This document shows, piece after piece, positions 52,655-61,726 of a stretch of 64,000 nt of DNA. The number at the start of each line of letters is the position of its first letter. The stretch's first letter is position 1. The notes beneath the pieces are model-generated. The model saw nothing but the letters and a program-made list of their open reading frames with translations, made no database searches and was not told where the DNA came from. This DNA is from Haloferax marisrubri (GTDB lineage Archaea; Halobacteriota; Halobacteria; Halobacteriales; Haloferacaceae). Position numbers and translations under genes: made by a program. The stretch spans positions 1 through 64,000 of the forward strand of contig NZ_LOPW02000004.1 of assembly GCF_001469875.2 (NCBI RefSeq), written 5' to 3'.

Positions 52655-52986
52655 CGCCGCCCTCCGAACGCGAGGCCGAGCGCGGCGGCGGCGAAGCCGA
52701 GCGCGTAGTTCGCGCCGACGTTGAGCGCGCCGCCCATCGGCGACAGCGACGCGGTCTGGACGGCGAACGTGCTGTACGTCGTGAACGACGAGAGCAACCC
52801 GGTCCCGAAGAACAACTGCGCTCGGCGGGAGGAGACCGACGTGATGAACGTCCCGAGGGCGAAGCTTCCGAGGACGTTCACCGCGAGCGTGCCGCCCGCG
52901 CCGGGAATCGCGACGGAGACGCCGTAGCGCAGTATCGCCCCTGCGAAGCCGCCGAGGGCGACCAGCGCCAGTTCCGAGCGGTCCAT
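52651..52986 (-). CDS. crcB: Fluoride exporter CrcB/Fluc, subunit 2
   Basis: A 111-residue Fluc protein with GGFAGAILRYGVS, NVLGSFALGTFI and GTGLLSSFTTYSTFAV. It is paired with the overlapping downstream copy and lies 20 bp after the HerA-like ATPase gene. No fluoride riboswitch is visible; there is no room for one in the 20-bp gap. Confidence 0.93.
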   Translation of the reverse strand: MDRSELALVALGGFAGAILRYGVSVAIPGAGGTLAVNVLGSFALGTFITSVSSRRAQLFFGTGLLSSFTTYSTFAVQTASLSPMGGALNVGANYALGFAAAALGLAFGGRR

Positions 52987-53006
52987 ACGGCAGTTCTCCG
53001 GGGAGA

Positions 53007-54056
53007 CTACTCCATGGTTTCGGAACGGTCACGCTCGGGAACCGCCCGCGGCGTCGCGCCGCCGTCGGGCGTCTCTCGGGGACGCACCCGCACGTCGTGG
53101 ACCGTTTCCGTGGTGTCGTCGACGACGAGCGCGCACCCGCGTTCCCGCGGGAGTCGGGACCGAAGCGACTCGTCGAAGTACGTCGGGTCGGCGGCGGCCA
53201 TCGCCGACACGTCGGGGCCGGCGGTGAGTCGGTGGACGACCCGGAGGTCGGCCTGCGAGACGGCGACCTCGGGGAGCGCCGAGGGGCGTTGGGTCGCGAG
53301 GACGACGCCGACGCCGGGGGCTCGCCCGCGCGTGAGAAGCGTTCGAAGCGCGGAGTCCGCGAGCCCGCCGACGAACGCGTGGGCCTCGTCGAGAAGGAGC
53401 CACGGAATGCGAGAGACGGAGTCGGCGACGCGGGCGTCGTAGAGGCCGCGAGCGACGACGCGGACGACCGCGCTCGCGGGGACCGCGTCCAGTCCCGAGA
53501 GGTCGAGCACGTCGGGTGCGGGACCGCAGAGCGACCGCGGGTCGAGCCCGTCGGGGTGGAACACGTCCCACGAGTCGGCGAGCGCGAGGTGGTTCGCCGC
53601 GGCTCTGCGCGTCTCGGGCGCGGCGTCGGCGTCGTCGACCGCTCCGCGCATCGCCAACAGCGAGTCTTCCTCGGCCGCGAGTCGCCACACGAGCGACCCC
53701 GCGGGGGCGGTCGGGTCGAGTCCGAGCAGGTCCGGCCACGCGCTCGGCGGGAGCGCGTCGGCGCGGACGTTCGGCGAGTCGTGGACCGTCCCGGCTATCG
53801 GCGGCGCCTCCAGACCATCGAAGACGCCCATGGGGTCGATGACGACTGGCGCGACGCCCGCGGCGCGTGCCAGCCCCTCGGCCACGACGCCGAGCGTGTG
53901 GGATTTCCCGCTTCCGCGCTTCCCGACGACGACGGCCGCGTGCGGACGGTTCACGTCGAGTCCGACGGCCGCCCCGTCGCTCCCGTCGCGGGCGCGGTAG
54001 TTCCCGAACTGACAGACTGGGCCGTCGTCGTCCGACTCGCGACCGATGGTGTGCAT
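53007..54056 (-). CDS. HerA/DUF87-like ATP-binding protein
   Basis: A 349-residue P-loop protein. Walker A is VVVGKRGSGKSHT, Walker B WLLLDEAHAF, and motif 3 is VVLATQRPSALP, typical of the HerA/FtsK superfamily. It lacks the N-terminal HAS barrel of true HerA and no nurA gene adjoins it, so it is one of the haloarchaeal DUF87 ATPases of unknown task. It may be co-transcribed with the crcB pair. Confidence 0.85.
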   Translation of the reverse strand: MHTIGRESDDDGPVCQFGNYRARDGSDGAAVGLDVNRPHAAVVVGKRGSGKSHTLGVVAEGLARAAGVAPVVIDPMGVFDGLEAPPIAGTVHDSPNVRADALPPSAWPDLLGLDPTAPAGSLVWRLAAEEDSLLAMRGAVDDADAAPETRRAAANHLALADSWDVFHPDGLDPRSLCGPAPDVLDLSGLDAVPASAVVRVVARGLYDARVADSVSRIPWLLLDEAHAFVGGLADSALRTLLTRGRAPGVGVVLATQRPSALPEVAVSQADLRVVHRLTAGPDVSAMAAADPTYFDESLRSRLPRERGCALVVDDTTETVHDVRVRPRETPDGGATPRAVPERDRSETME

Positions 54057-54131
54057 GGGACGGGTTGGTCCCGTGATGCGACTTGAACCCCGGGACGAGG
54101 GTTTATATGCGAACCCGCGGCCAGACGGTCC

Positions 54132-54575
54132 ATGCTCGATACGTTTCGGTCAGACACGCGCGCCATCGAAGGGCTCCCCGTCCGTCTCGTCGTCGCTCTC
54201 GTCGTCGGCGTCGCCAGTATGAGCGTCATGCTCAACATGCTCTCCGGCGTGCAGGGACTCGCCACCTCGGAACTCGACGTGAAGCCGACGCCCGACGTGG
54301 TCGGCCCCGGCGCGCAGGACCTCGACTTCACCGTCGTCGACCACGAGGGCGACCCCGTCGAGGGCGCGACGGTCATCGTGAAATCCGGTACCGCGGAAAT
54401 CGACGGCGTTGCGACGGCAAAGACCGGCGGCGGCGGGGCAGCGACTGTTCACGTCGACGCCGAACTCGGGGCGAACCGCGAGGACGGGACGCTCGTCGTG
54501 GACGTGAAGCCGCCCGCGGGGAGTTCGTTCGTCGACCGCCGCGAGAACACGAACGTGCTCGTCGTTCAGGACTGA
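54132..54575 (+). CDS. Type IV pilin-like or secreted small beta-domain protein (DUF7382-type)
   Basis: A 147-residue protein. The N-terminus DTRAIEGLPVRLVVALVVGVASMSVMLNML has a charged start and a hydrophobic stretch, similar to a class III (archaellin/pilin) signal. The rest is a small Ig/carboxypeptidase-regulatory-like beta domain (DFTVVDHEGDPVEGATVIVKSG). It is probably exported and surface-attached. The family name is from memory. Confidence 0.7.
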   Translation: MLDTFRSDTRAIEGLPVRLVVALVVGVASMSVMLNMLSGVQGLATSELDVKPTPDVVGPGAQDLDFTVVDHEGDPVEGATVIVKSGTAEIDGVATAKTGGGGAATVHVDAELGANREDGTLVVDVKPPAGSSFVDRRENTNVLVVQD

Positions 54576-54620
54576 GCGCGGTTCCCGGAGTCCGAAACGC
54601 GGAAACCGCGGGTCGCAACC

Positions 54621-55889
54621 TCAGCGTTCGGGGTGCGTCGCCGCGTCGAACCCGCCGCGAACGAGCGGTTTGGCGATGTGTCGGCGGGCGCAGGGCGGCA
54701 CCTCGTACCAGCCGAATTCGAGGTCGCGGTCGACCGCCCGCTCGACTTTGCCGGGGGCATCGGTCCCGCAGTCGCGACACCGATAGCCCTGGTTCCGCCC
54801 GGCGCTTTTCATCGTCCGCCCGCAGTCGGGGCAGACGGGCGTCGCGGGTTCCGTCCGCACGAGGTCGCGGACCGCGAACTTCTCCAGTTTGAGCGTCCCG
54901 TCTCCGACCTCGCCGCAGGCGGTGAGCGCGTCGCCGACGCGGAGCGCCCGAACCCGGTTTCGGAAGCGCTTCGTCGGTTCGAAGGCGGCGACGGGGACCG
55001 TCGAGCCGTCGGCTTCGAGGTCGAAAAAGACGTGGCCGCCGGCGCGCGTCTCCGGGTCGGAGGCGACGGTGCCGGCGACGCGGTAGGCGCGGCCGTCGCG
55101 GAGGTCCGAGACGACGCCGTCTCGAAGGTGCGCGTCGGTCCCCTGGTTCGTGAGAAACGTCGCCGAGCGGTCGACGGATTCTGAGTCGATGGCGGCGGCG
55201 ACCTCGCGGACGGTGTCGGCGTCGTCGCCGCGGATGCCGTGGAGAATCGGGCCGGGGGCGTTCGGCACGCAGACGGCCTCGCCCTCTTCGCGGTCCACGG
55301 TGTCCCACGCGTCGGGGTACGCCGCGTCGGCGGCGTCGAAGACGGAGTCGAAATCGACCTCGCGGGGCGTCCCGCAGCGGTGGAACTCGCGGTAGGAGAT
55401 GTGTTCGTAGGTCCACTCGTCGAAGGCGGCCCACGCGCCGACGGCCGCGAGCGCGCCGATGCGGCCCCGCCCGCCGTGCCAACCCTCGGTCAGGAAGCCA
55501 GAGCGCTCGGCGAGGTCGACCGCGGCGTCGAGGTCGTGGAAGTCGCGGACGGCGTCGCGGGCGAAGTCGGCGACGGCGGTCGAAACCGTGTCGGCGGACC
55601 CCGGCGCGACGACGATGCCCGGGCTGGTTCGGTCGTCGTCGAGGACGGCCCAGCGGTCGAGTTCCTCGCGAGCCAGGTCGAACGCCGCGCCCGCGGGGAG
55701 GTCGGTGTGAATCGCCAGCGCCGCGTTCCCGCGGGTCTTGTGTTCGACCGCCGGGTTCAGGCGGACGAGGAGTCGTCGCTCGACGGTCCCCCCGCGGGCC
55801 TCGACGGCCTCGGCGACGAGCGTCGCCAGATAGGTCGTACACATCCCGAGGGTGCGGGAGTCGGTGTCGTCGAGGCCGATGACGGTCAT
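54621..55889 (-). CDS. tiaS: tRNA(Ile2) 2-agmatinylcytidine synthetase
   Basis: A 422-residue TiaS, which modifies C34 of tRNA-Ile2 with agmatine so that it reads AUA. The N-terminus MTVIGLDDTDSRTLGMCTTYLA is the family's kinase-like start, a central OB-fold follows, and the C-terminal zinc ribbon is CPDCGRTMKSAGRNQGYRCRDCGTDA. The ATG at 55889 is the conserved start. Confidence 0.95.
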   Translation of the reverse strand: MTVIGLDDTDSRTLGMCTTYLATLVAEAVEARGGTVERRLLVRLNPAVEHKTRGNAALAIHTDLPAGAAFDLAREELDRWAVLDDDRTSPGIVVAPGSADTVSTAVADFARDAVRDFHDLDAAVDLAERSGFLTEGWHGGRGRIGALAAVGAWAAFDEWTYEHISYREFHRCGTPREVDFDSVFDAADAAYPDAWDTVDREEGEAVCVPNAPGPILHGIRGDDADTVREVAAAIDSESVDRSATFLTNQGTDAHLRDGVVSDLRDGRAYRVAGTVASDPETRAGGHVFFDLEADGSTVPVAAFEPTKRFRNRVRALRVGDALTACGEVGDGTLKLEKFAVRDLVRTEPATPVCPDCGRTMKSAGRNQGYRCRDCGTDAPGKVERAVDRDLEFGWYEVPPCARRHIAKPLVRGGFDAATHPER

Positions 55890-56031
55890 CGGCGGAGATT
55901 GCCGGAGGGCGCAGTAACGCCTTTCGGGTCTGTCGCGACTATATAAATGCGGCATCGAGAACGGATATACCACGCCGAGGGCGGCGGTATCGGGGAAAAC
56001 GCTTTATGGGCCGAATCGCTTATTGCCCCCT

Positions 56032-57006
56032 ATGTCCCGGTCAGCGCTGGTTGGTAATGTCGCCGCGATGCTCCAAGACGCGGGCTTCGTCGTGAGCGAC
56101 CGCATCGCCATCCGGCCGAAGAGCTTCGACCTCGCCGCTCGGAGGGGCGAGGACCTGTTGCTCCTCAAGATACTGGGGAACATCGACGCGTTCGACGGCA
56201 TCACCGGCTCCGAGATGCGACGCCTCGGTTCGTACCTCGACGCCACGCCGTTGGTCGTCGGGCTTCGGACCCGAGACGAGGACCTCAAACCCGGCGTCGT
56301 CTACTTCCGCCACGGCGTGCCGGTGTTGAACCCCGACACCGCCATGGACCTGTTCGTCGAGGAGGTTCCCCCGCTCATCTACGCCGCCCCCGGCGGGCTG
56401 TACGTGAGCCTCGACGGCGACGTGCTCGCCGAAGAGCGGCAAGAACGCGGGTGGAGCCTCGGACAGCTCGCGACCGAACTCGGCGTCTCGCGGCGCACCG
56501 TCTCGAAGTACGAAAACGGCATGAACGCGAGCATCGAGGTGGCGATTCACCTCGAAGAGCTGTTCGACCGGCCGTTCTCGAACCCGGTCGACGTGCTCAC
56601 GGGCGCGGAGGACGTGCGCGACGCCGAGCCGACGCCCGACGACCCCGACGTGGACCCCGACGACGAACACGTCCTGTCGGTGTTGACGCGCGCCGGCTTC
56701 ACCGTCCACCCGACCGCCCGCGCACCGTTCAAGGCCGTCAGCGAGGACGCCGGGCGCAAGAAGGAGACGAACGTCCTCACGGGTCACTCGCCGTTCACTC
56801 GGAGTGCTGAGAAGCGCGCCCAAATCATGTCTTCGCTCGGCGAAATCACGCGGACGCGCTCCGTCTACTTCGTCGAGGAACAGCAGAAGCGCGAGTCGGT
56901 CGACGGCACCGGCATCGTCAGCTGTGAGGAACTCGCCGCCATCGACGACCCCGACGAGATTCGCGACCTGATTCGCGAGCGGACCCGCGACCCCGCAGAG
57001 AGCTAA
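56032..57006 (+). CDS. HTH (Cro/C1-type) transcriptional regulator
   Basis: A 324-residue protein. The N-terminal 120 residues are an archaeal domain with a nuclease-like alpha/beta pattern ([43 protein letters not shown]). A Cro-type HTH follows ([40 protein letters not shown]), and there is a C-terminal sensor-like part. It matches the archaeal HTH_type_cro_C1 family of putative regulators. The ATG at 56032 is used; a TTG nine bases upstream is less likely. Confidence 0.88.
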   Translation: MSRSALVGNVAAMLQDAGFVVSDRIAIRPKSFDLAARRGEDLLLLKILGNIDAFDGITGSEMRRLGSYLDATPLVVGLRTRDEDLKPGVVYFRHGVPVLNPDTAMDLFVEEVPPLIYAAPGGLYVSLDGDVLAEERQERGWSLGQLATELGVSRRTVSKYENGMNASIEVAIHLEELFDRPFSNPVDVLTGAEDVRDAEPTPDDPDVDPDDEHVLSVLTRAGFTVHPTARAPFKAVSEDAGRKKETNVLTGHSPFTRSAEKRAQIMSSLGEITRTRSVYFVEEQQKRESVDGTGIVSCEELAAIDDPDEIRDLIRERTRDPAES

Positions 57007-57077
57007 CCGCAGGGGTCGCGGCACGCTATCGTGCGGTTGGTACTATCGTTATCGTCGTCGCCAGCGTAGCGACTGCT

Positions 57078-57461
57078 ATGTCGAACGTGCGAGGGCCGAA
57101 CGGGAACGACGGGGTGAGCGAAGCGTCGCGGGCCGCCGTCGAAACGCTCGCAGCCGCGGTGTGGCGCGAGGCCGCCTCGTGGCCGGCAGTCGAGCGGACG
57201 GTGCTTTTCGGCTGTCCGTCGTTCCGGGCGAACGGGACGCTCTTCGCCGTCGTCTCCGCGCAGGGGCTGTCGCTCACGTCGCTGCCGGCCGAGGCGAGAA
57301 CCGCGGTTGCGGAGCGCCACCGCGTCCTGCCGTTCGAGGCGAACGGTCGCGTCGTCGGGTCGTGGGTGACCGTCGACATCGAACCCAGTCGAGTCCCGGA
57401 ACTCTCGGACGCGCTCCGCGCGAGCTACGAGGCGGCACTCGGTCGAAAGCGAGAACAGTAG
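57078..57461 (+). CDS. Small conserved protein, possibly YjbR/TfoX-like
   Basis: A 127-residue protein with FGCPSFRANGTLFAVVSAQGLSLTSLP, which recalls the MmcQ/YjbR or TfoX N-terminal fold (a beta sheet with F-CP-(S/K)-FR). The assignment is tentative. It lies 71 bp after the HTH gene on the same strand. Confidence 0.6.
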   Translation: MSNVRGPNGNDGVSEASRAAVETLAAAVWREAASWPAVERTVLFGCPSFRANGTLFAVVSAQGLSLTSLPAEARTAVAERHRVLPFEANGRVVGSWVTVDIEPSRVPELSDALRASYEAALGRKREQ

Positions 57462-57510
57462 GCGGGAGCACGACGCTCACCGCGGGACGGACCGGACGGT
57501 GCGGACGGAG

Positions 57511-57765
57511 TTACGCCGCCGAGCCGTAGGTCTCTTCGAGGTAGTCGACGATATCGTCGCTCTCGGACATCCCCTCGACGCCGTGTTCCTCGTCGACGAG
57601 GACGGGGACGCCGGTCTGGCCGCTTACCTCCTCGACTTCCGTGCGCTCGGCGTGGGCGCTGGGAACCATCTGCGACTCGTATTCGAGGTCGAGTTCGGCG
57701 AGCTTGTTCTTCACCTTCGCGCAGTACGGACAGCCCTGCAGTTCGTAGAGGATGAGGTCGGACAT
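57511..57765 (-). CDS. Glutaredoxin-like protein
   Basis: An 84-residue thioredoxin-fold protein with redox motif CPYC near residue 12 (LYELQGCPYCAKVKNKL) and the cis-Pro in TGVPVLVDEEHG. It presumably reduces disulfides using gamma-glutamylcysteine or another low-molecular-weight thiol, since haloarchaea lack glutathione. ATG at 57765. Confidence 0.88.
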   Translation of the reverse strand: MSDLILYELQGCPYCAKVKNKLAELDLEYESQMVPSAHAERTEVEEVSGQTGVPVLVDEEHGVEGMSESDDIVDYLEETYGSAA

Positions 57766-57853
57766 CGACCCGACGTATGGAGCCGCGGCTAATGAGTGCC
57801 ATGGTCTTATGCAACCGCACCACACGACCCCGAAAGGCGCGCCGCGGGGTCGG

Positions 57854-59242
57854 CTATCTCTCGAACAGTCCGCGGACCGCGTCGAGTAGTCGCCCGCGCA
57901 TCAGATACAGTTCCCCGCCGGTCGCCGTGAGGCCGACGCCGACGGCGCACACTGCCCAAAACAGGTCCCACGGCGTCATCCACACCGGGCGAAGCCACGG
58001 CAGGACGTGCGACAGTCGCGTCGAGAGTCCGCTCATCGGTTCTTCGAGCGGTGTCCCGGCGAAGGTCGATTGGACTCGCGTGACGAAGCCCACGCTCCCG
58101 TCGCCGCCCGCGGTGAGGTTCGCGCTCCCGGTGATGCGGTAGGAGCCGCTGGCGTTCAGGTCGCGAATCGTCGGGCCAGAGGACTCGTCGCCGTGGGCGA
58201 CGCGCTCTGCGTCGTACGGGCCCCACGTCGCGTAGTACTCCCAGACGACCTCGCCGGTCGGCGTGATTTCTATCACGCGGTGGTTGAGCGTGTCGACGAC
58301 GAGCGTGTTCCCGTTGGGGAGGCGGTCGGCGTCGCGCGGCCAGTTGAGCGTGTCCGACCCGACGGACCACGTTCGGACCCACTCGCCGTCTTCCTTCGCG
58401 TACTCGACGATGCGGTTGTTCCCGCTGTCGGCGACGAGCATGGTCGGCGTGCCGTTCTCGCTGACCAGCCAGTCCGGGTTGTGCTGTTCGTTGAGCACGT
58501 CGTGGTTGTCGTCGGTGCCGAGCCGTTCGACGATTTCTTTCGACTCCATGTCGACGACGATTGCCTGGTCGAAGTTCCGCGGCGACAGCAGGAGCCGACC
58601 GTCGCCGATGTAGTCAACGTCGTTGACGTGGCTCCAGTCGGCGTTGTAGCCGCCGTCGGTGTCGGCGGGGAAGTGGTTCTTGAAGTACCACTCCCAGGTG
58701 ATTTCGTCGGTCGTTCGGTTGTACACGACGATTCGGTCCTCGCTGACGCCGGCGGAGTCGTTCCACTCGCGCATGTTGGCGATGAGGAGTTCGTCCTCGC
58801 CGAAGGCGTCCACGTCGTGGGTGTCCTCCATGTCGAACCGCTGTTCCCAGACGCGTTCGCGGGTGTCCGGGTCGAGTTCGAACACGACGGTGTCGGTCCC
58901 GCGCGGCGACGAGACGAGCAGGTTCCCGTTCGGAAGCGGGTCGGCGTCGAAGAACCACGCGCTCCCGTTGACGGAGTCGTTGTACTTCCACTGGAGGGTC
59001 CCGCGCTCGCCGACCGAGACGACCCGCGCGGGCTTCTTGGGGTTCGTGTTCCCGTCGAAGGTGTATCCCTGGACGCTCACAAGCGTCGTGCCGTTTGCGG
59101 GGCTGGTGACGGTCCCTGGTTCGAGACTCGTCTGTTGGGAGGGGTCGTACGTCAACGCGGAGACCGCCGAGGGAGCGAGAAGGCCGATAATGAGGAGAAA
59201 CACGACTCCCCTGAGGGCGAGCCGCTCGTTGGAGATACTCAT
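57854..59242 (-). CDS. Membrane-anchored arylsulfotransferase-family protein
   Basis: A 462-residue protein with an N-terminal signal or anchor helix (GVVFLLIIGLLAPSAVSAL), a six-bladed propeller (blade signatures such as ADPLPNGNLLVSSPRG, DADRLPNGNTLVVDTLNHRV) and a C-terminal helix near MTPWDLFWAVCAVGVGLTATG. This is the arylsulfotransferase (ASST) family, which transfers sulfate from phenolic esters. Whether the catalytic His set is functional in halophiles is unknown. Exposed to the outside. Confidence 0.8.
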   Translation of the reverse strand: MSISNERLALRGVVFLLIIGLLAPSAVSALTYDPSQQTSLEPGTVTSPANGTTLVSVQGYTFDGNTNPKKPARVVSVGERGTLQWKYNDSVNGSAWFFDADPLPNGNLLVSSPRGTDTVVFELDPDTRERVWEQRFDMEDTHDVDAFGEDELLIANMREWNDSAGVSEDRIVVYNRTTDEITWEWYFKNHFPADTDGGYNADWSHVNDVDYIGDGRLLLSPRNFDQAIVVDMESKEIVERLGTDDNHDVLNEQHNPDWLVSENGTPTMLVADSGNNRIVEYAKEDGEWVRTWSVGSDTLNWPRDADRLPNGNTLVVDTLNHRVIEITPTGEVVWEYYATWGPYDAERVAHGDESSGPTIRDLNASGSYRITGSANLTAGGDGSVGFVTRVQSTFAGTPLEEPMSGLSTRLSHVLPWLRPVWMTPWDLFWAVCAVGVGLTATGGELYLMRGRLLDAVRGLFER

Positions 59243-59335
59243 ACGGAGAGAGTTAGAACCGTGACTGCCCAATACTTTATGAATCCCGTCGGGCCGTGAG
59301 AAAATCAGCGCGGTGAGAGGGTCGTCCGAACGGGA

Positions 59336-60748
59336 TTAGACCTGCGCCTGCAGCATGCCCGAGGTGCGGACGACGAAGTAGAGGACGAACGCGGCGGCGA
59401 GCGCCCACTGACCGGCGCTGACGTCGTCGTACTCGCCGGCGGCGACCTTCACGAGCGGGTACGAGACGATGCCCGCCGCGATGCCGTAGGCGATGGAGTA
59501 CGTGAAGGGCATGACGAGGATGGTCATACCGGCGGGGATGGTAAAGGTCAGGTCGTCCCACTTGATGTCGACGACGTTGCGGAGCATCACGACGCCGATG
59601 ACGACGAGCGCGATGTGGGAGGCGTACTGCGGGATGGCCGTCGCGAGCGGGACGATGGCGAGCGAACCGAGGAACAAGAGGGCGACGACGAGCGCGGTGA
59701 GGCCCGTGCGGCCGCCCTCTTCGACGCCGGTGGCGGACTCGATGTACGTCGTGACCGTCGAGGTGCCGAGCATCGCGCCCGCGGTGGTGCCGACCGCGTC
59801 GGCCATGAGCGGCTTGTCGATGTCGGGGAGGTCGCCGTTCTCGTCGAGGAAGTCCCCGGCCTGACCGACGCCGACGAGGGTGCCGGCGGTGTCGAAGAAG
59901 TCGACGAAGAAGAACGTGATGACGATGAGAGCGAAACTGAACGCCTCGACGTTGCCGAAGCCGGAGATGAACGCGCCGGCCAGCGGCGTGATGTCGTAGG
60001 TGGCCGCCGAGGAACCGGCGACGAGACCGGCCTCGGACGAGACGACGCCCGAGACGGTGAGGCCCCACCCGAGAAGCGACGTGCCGACGATGCCGATGAT
60101 GATGGAACCGGGGACGTTCGCCGCGTAGAGCGCGAACGTGAAGAACAGGCCGACGATGGAGATGATGGCGACGGGGTTCGACGCGAGGTCACCCATCGTG
60201 ATGAGCGTCGCGGTGTCGTCGACGACGATGCCCATCGCTTGTAACCCGATAATCGCTAAGAACAGTCCGATACCGGTTCCGACGGCCATTTTGACCGGTT
60301 CGGGGAACACCTTGATGATGGCTTCCCGCGCGCCGGCCGCGGTGAGCGCGATGAAGATGATGCCCTCGACGAAGACGGCCGCGAGCGCCGTCTGCCACGG
60401 GACGCCCAGCGCGCCGACGACGGTGAACGCGAAGAAGGCGTTCAGGCCGAGGCCCGGCGCTTGCGCGAAGGGCCGATTGGCGTAGAACGCCATAACCGTG
60501 GTCGCGATGGCGGCCGCGAGGATGGTGACGACGGCGAGCATCGACTGGACCTCGCCCGGCGTGTACCCAGCGATGGCGATGCCGTCGACGCCCTCGATGT
60601 ACGGTTGGTCTGTGAGAAGCGACGGGTTGACGACGACGATGTACGACATCGTGAGGAACGTCGTGATGCCCGCGAGAATCTCGGTCCTGACCGTGGACCC
60701 GTGTTTATGCACGTCGAAGTAGTTTGCGAGGGTTTCAGAGAGCCCCAT
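59336..60748 (-). CDS. NCS2-family nucleobase permease (AzgA-like)
   Basis: A 470-residue permease with about 12-14 membrane segments. The N-terminus TVRTEILAGITTFLTMSYIVVVNPSLL and the conserved APGLGLNAFFAFTVVG are diagnostic of the AzgA branch (adenine/guanine/hypoxanthine uptake). It is downstream of a palindromic site shared with the PRTase-type regulator gene next to it (60807-60830). A TATA-like run near 60778 lies about 30 bp before the start. Confidence 0.92.
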   Translation of the reverse strand: MGLSETLANYFDVHKHGSTVRTEILAGITTFLTMSYIVVVNPSLLTDQPYIEGVDGIAIAGYTPGEVQSMLAVVTILAAAIATTVMAFYANRPFAQAPGLGLNAFFAFTVVGALGVPWQTALAAVFVEGIIFIALTAAGAREAIIKVFPEPVKMAVGTGIGLFLAIIGLQAMGIVVDDTATLITMGDLASNPVAIISIVGLFFTFALYAANVPGSIIIGIVGTSLLGWGLTVSGVVSSEAGLVAGSSAATYDITPLAGAFISGFGNVEAFSFALIVITFFFVDFFDTAGTLVGVGQAGDFLDENGDLPDIDKPLMADAVGTTAGAMLGTSTVTTYIESATGVEEGGRTGLTALVVALLFLGSLAIVPLATAIPQYASHIALVVIGVVMLRNVVDIKWDDLTFTIPAGMTILVMPFTYSIAYGIAAGIVSYPLVKVAAGEYDDVSAGQWALAAAFVLYFVVRTSGMLQAQV

Positions 60749-60806
60749 GATGCACGACTAAGCATACCCCTGATTGCACACATAAGCATTACCATCCGGG
60801 CGGGCA

Positions 60807-60830
60807 GAATTACCCACGAACGTGGATTAA
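60807..60830. promoter_or_regulatory. 24-bp palindromic operator upstream of the permease gene
   Basis: The sequence reads gaattacccacgaacgtgg then attaa, with inverted halves taatccacg. It is 59 bp above the permease ATG and just upstream of the TATA-like element. It matches the site at 61703-61726 in 19 of 24 positions. Confidence 0.7.
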
Positions 60831-60891
60831 ACGACTCGTTCGACGTGAACTAACGACACAGAAGTGCCTATTTCCGCGCCAAATGTAATTG

Positions 60892-60903
60892 AACTAATTA
60901 GTT
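60892..60903. promoter_or_regulatory. Perfect 12-bp palindrome aactaattagtt
   Basis: It lies between the permease promoter and the stop codon of the upstream regulator gene. It could be part of a terminator or a second binding site; no more can be said. Confidence 0.3.
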
Positions 60904-60934
60904 TAGAGACGTTTATTGGCGCGGTGGTGAGGCG

Positions 60935-61648
60935 TCAGTCGAAACTGCTCAGCGCGCCGACCGGCGCGTCGGTGAGTTCGCGGGCGCGGTTCGTCCCCTC
61001 GTCGCCGACGGCGATGAGCGCGAAGACGCCGGCGATGTTGGCGTCGGCCTGCAGCGCGATATCCAAGAGGAGTTCCTGCGTCTCGCCCGAGCGGATGAGG
61101 TCGTCCACGACGAGGACGCGCTCGCCGTCGTCGATGGCGCTGGCGGGGAGGTAGTAGGTGAGTTCGATGCCGGACGCGAGGCGCTGGCGCGACTCGATGA
61201 AATCCTCGACGGCGGTCTCTTTCGACTTCTTCGCGTACGCGAGGCGCGCGCCGAAGTAACTCGCCATCGCCGCGCCGAGGGTGATGCCGTCGGTCGCCGC
61301 GGTCAGAATCACGTCGGGGCGTTCGAGGTTCAGCGTGTTCGCCGCGACGGGCGCGACGAGGTCGAGGAACGACTGGTCGAAGACGACGCCGGAGTTGTCG
61401 ACGTAGCCCTCGTCGTCGAATCGGACGCGGGCTTCGAGTTCGTCGGCGAGCGCGTCGCGGCCGACGCCCTCGACGACCTCGCGGGCGCGTTCGACCCCGG
61501 GCAGGACGTGCCCGTTGACGTAGCGGTTGAGGTCGCCGGCCGGCAGTCCCGTGAGTTCGGCCAACTCGTCGTACGTCCGGGTCTCTTTGAGCATCCGGAG
61601 CACGGAGACAGCCTGCAACTGGAGTGCGGCCTTCTCTGCTCTGTTCAT
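60935..61648 (-). CDS. PRTase-type transcriptional regulator (GfcR-family)
   Basis: A 237-residue protein. The N-terminal 75 residues are a DNA-binding HTH (TYDELAELTGLPAGDLNRYVNGHVLPG), and the rest is a type I phosphoribosyltransferase fold with the PRPP loop VLVVDDLIRSGETQ. This is the architecture of GfcR of Haloferax and, in analogy, PurR of Bacillus. Its neighbour is a purine-type permease, and an operator-like site occurs above both genes, so it may control nucleobase uptake in response to PRPP or nucleotides (inference). Start ATG at 61648. Confidence 0.85.
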   Translation of the reverse strand: MNRAEKAALQLQAVSVLRMLKETRTYDELAELTGLPAGDLNRYVNGHVLPGVERAREVVEGVGRDALADELEARVRFDDEGYVDNSGVVFDQSFLDLVAPVAANTLNLERPDVILTAATDGITLGAAMASYFGARLAYAKKSKETAVEDFIESRQRLASGIELTYYLPASAIDDGERVLVVDDLIRSGETQELLLDIALQADANIAGVFALIAVGDEGTNRARELTDAPVGALSSFD

Positions 61649-61702
61649 GCCTCCGCCTTCGCACTTGCACAAAAATGAATACTTCGATTGCCGATTCCGA
61701 GT

Positions 61703-61726
61703 GAATTAGTCACAAGCGTGTATTAG
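61703..61726. promoter_or_regulatory. Second copy of the palindromic operator, above the PRTase-type regulator
   Basis: The sequence gaattagtcacaagcgtg then tattag lies 55 bp above the regulator ATG and overlaps the stop codon of pyrE. Its alignment with 60807-60830 is gap-free. Placement above its own gene suggests autoregulation. Confidence 0.65.

Noticed and set aside
52630-53006. Fluoride riboswitch before crcB
   Set aside because: The gap before crcB subunit 2 is only 20 bp and no pseudoknot-like conserved sequence is visible.
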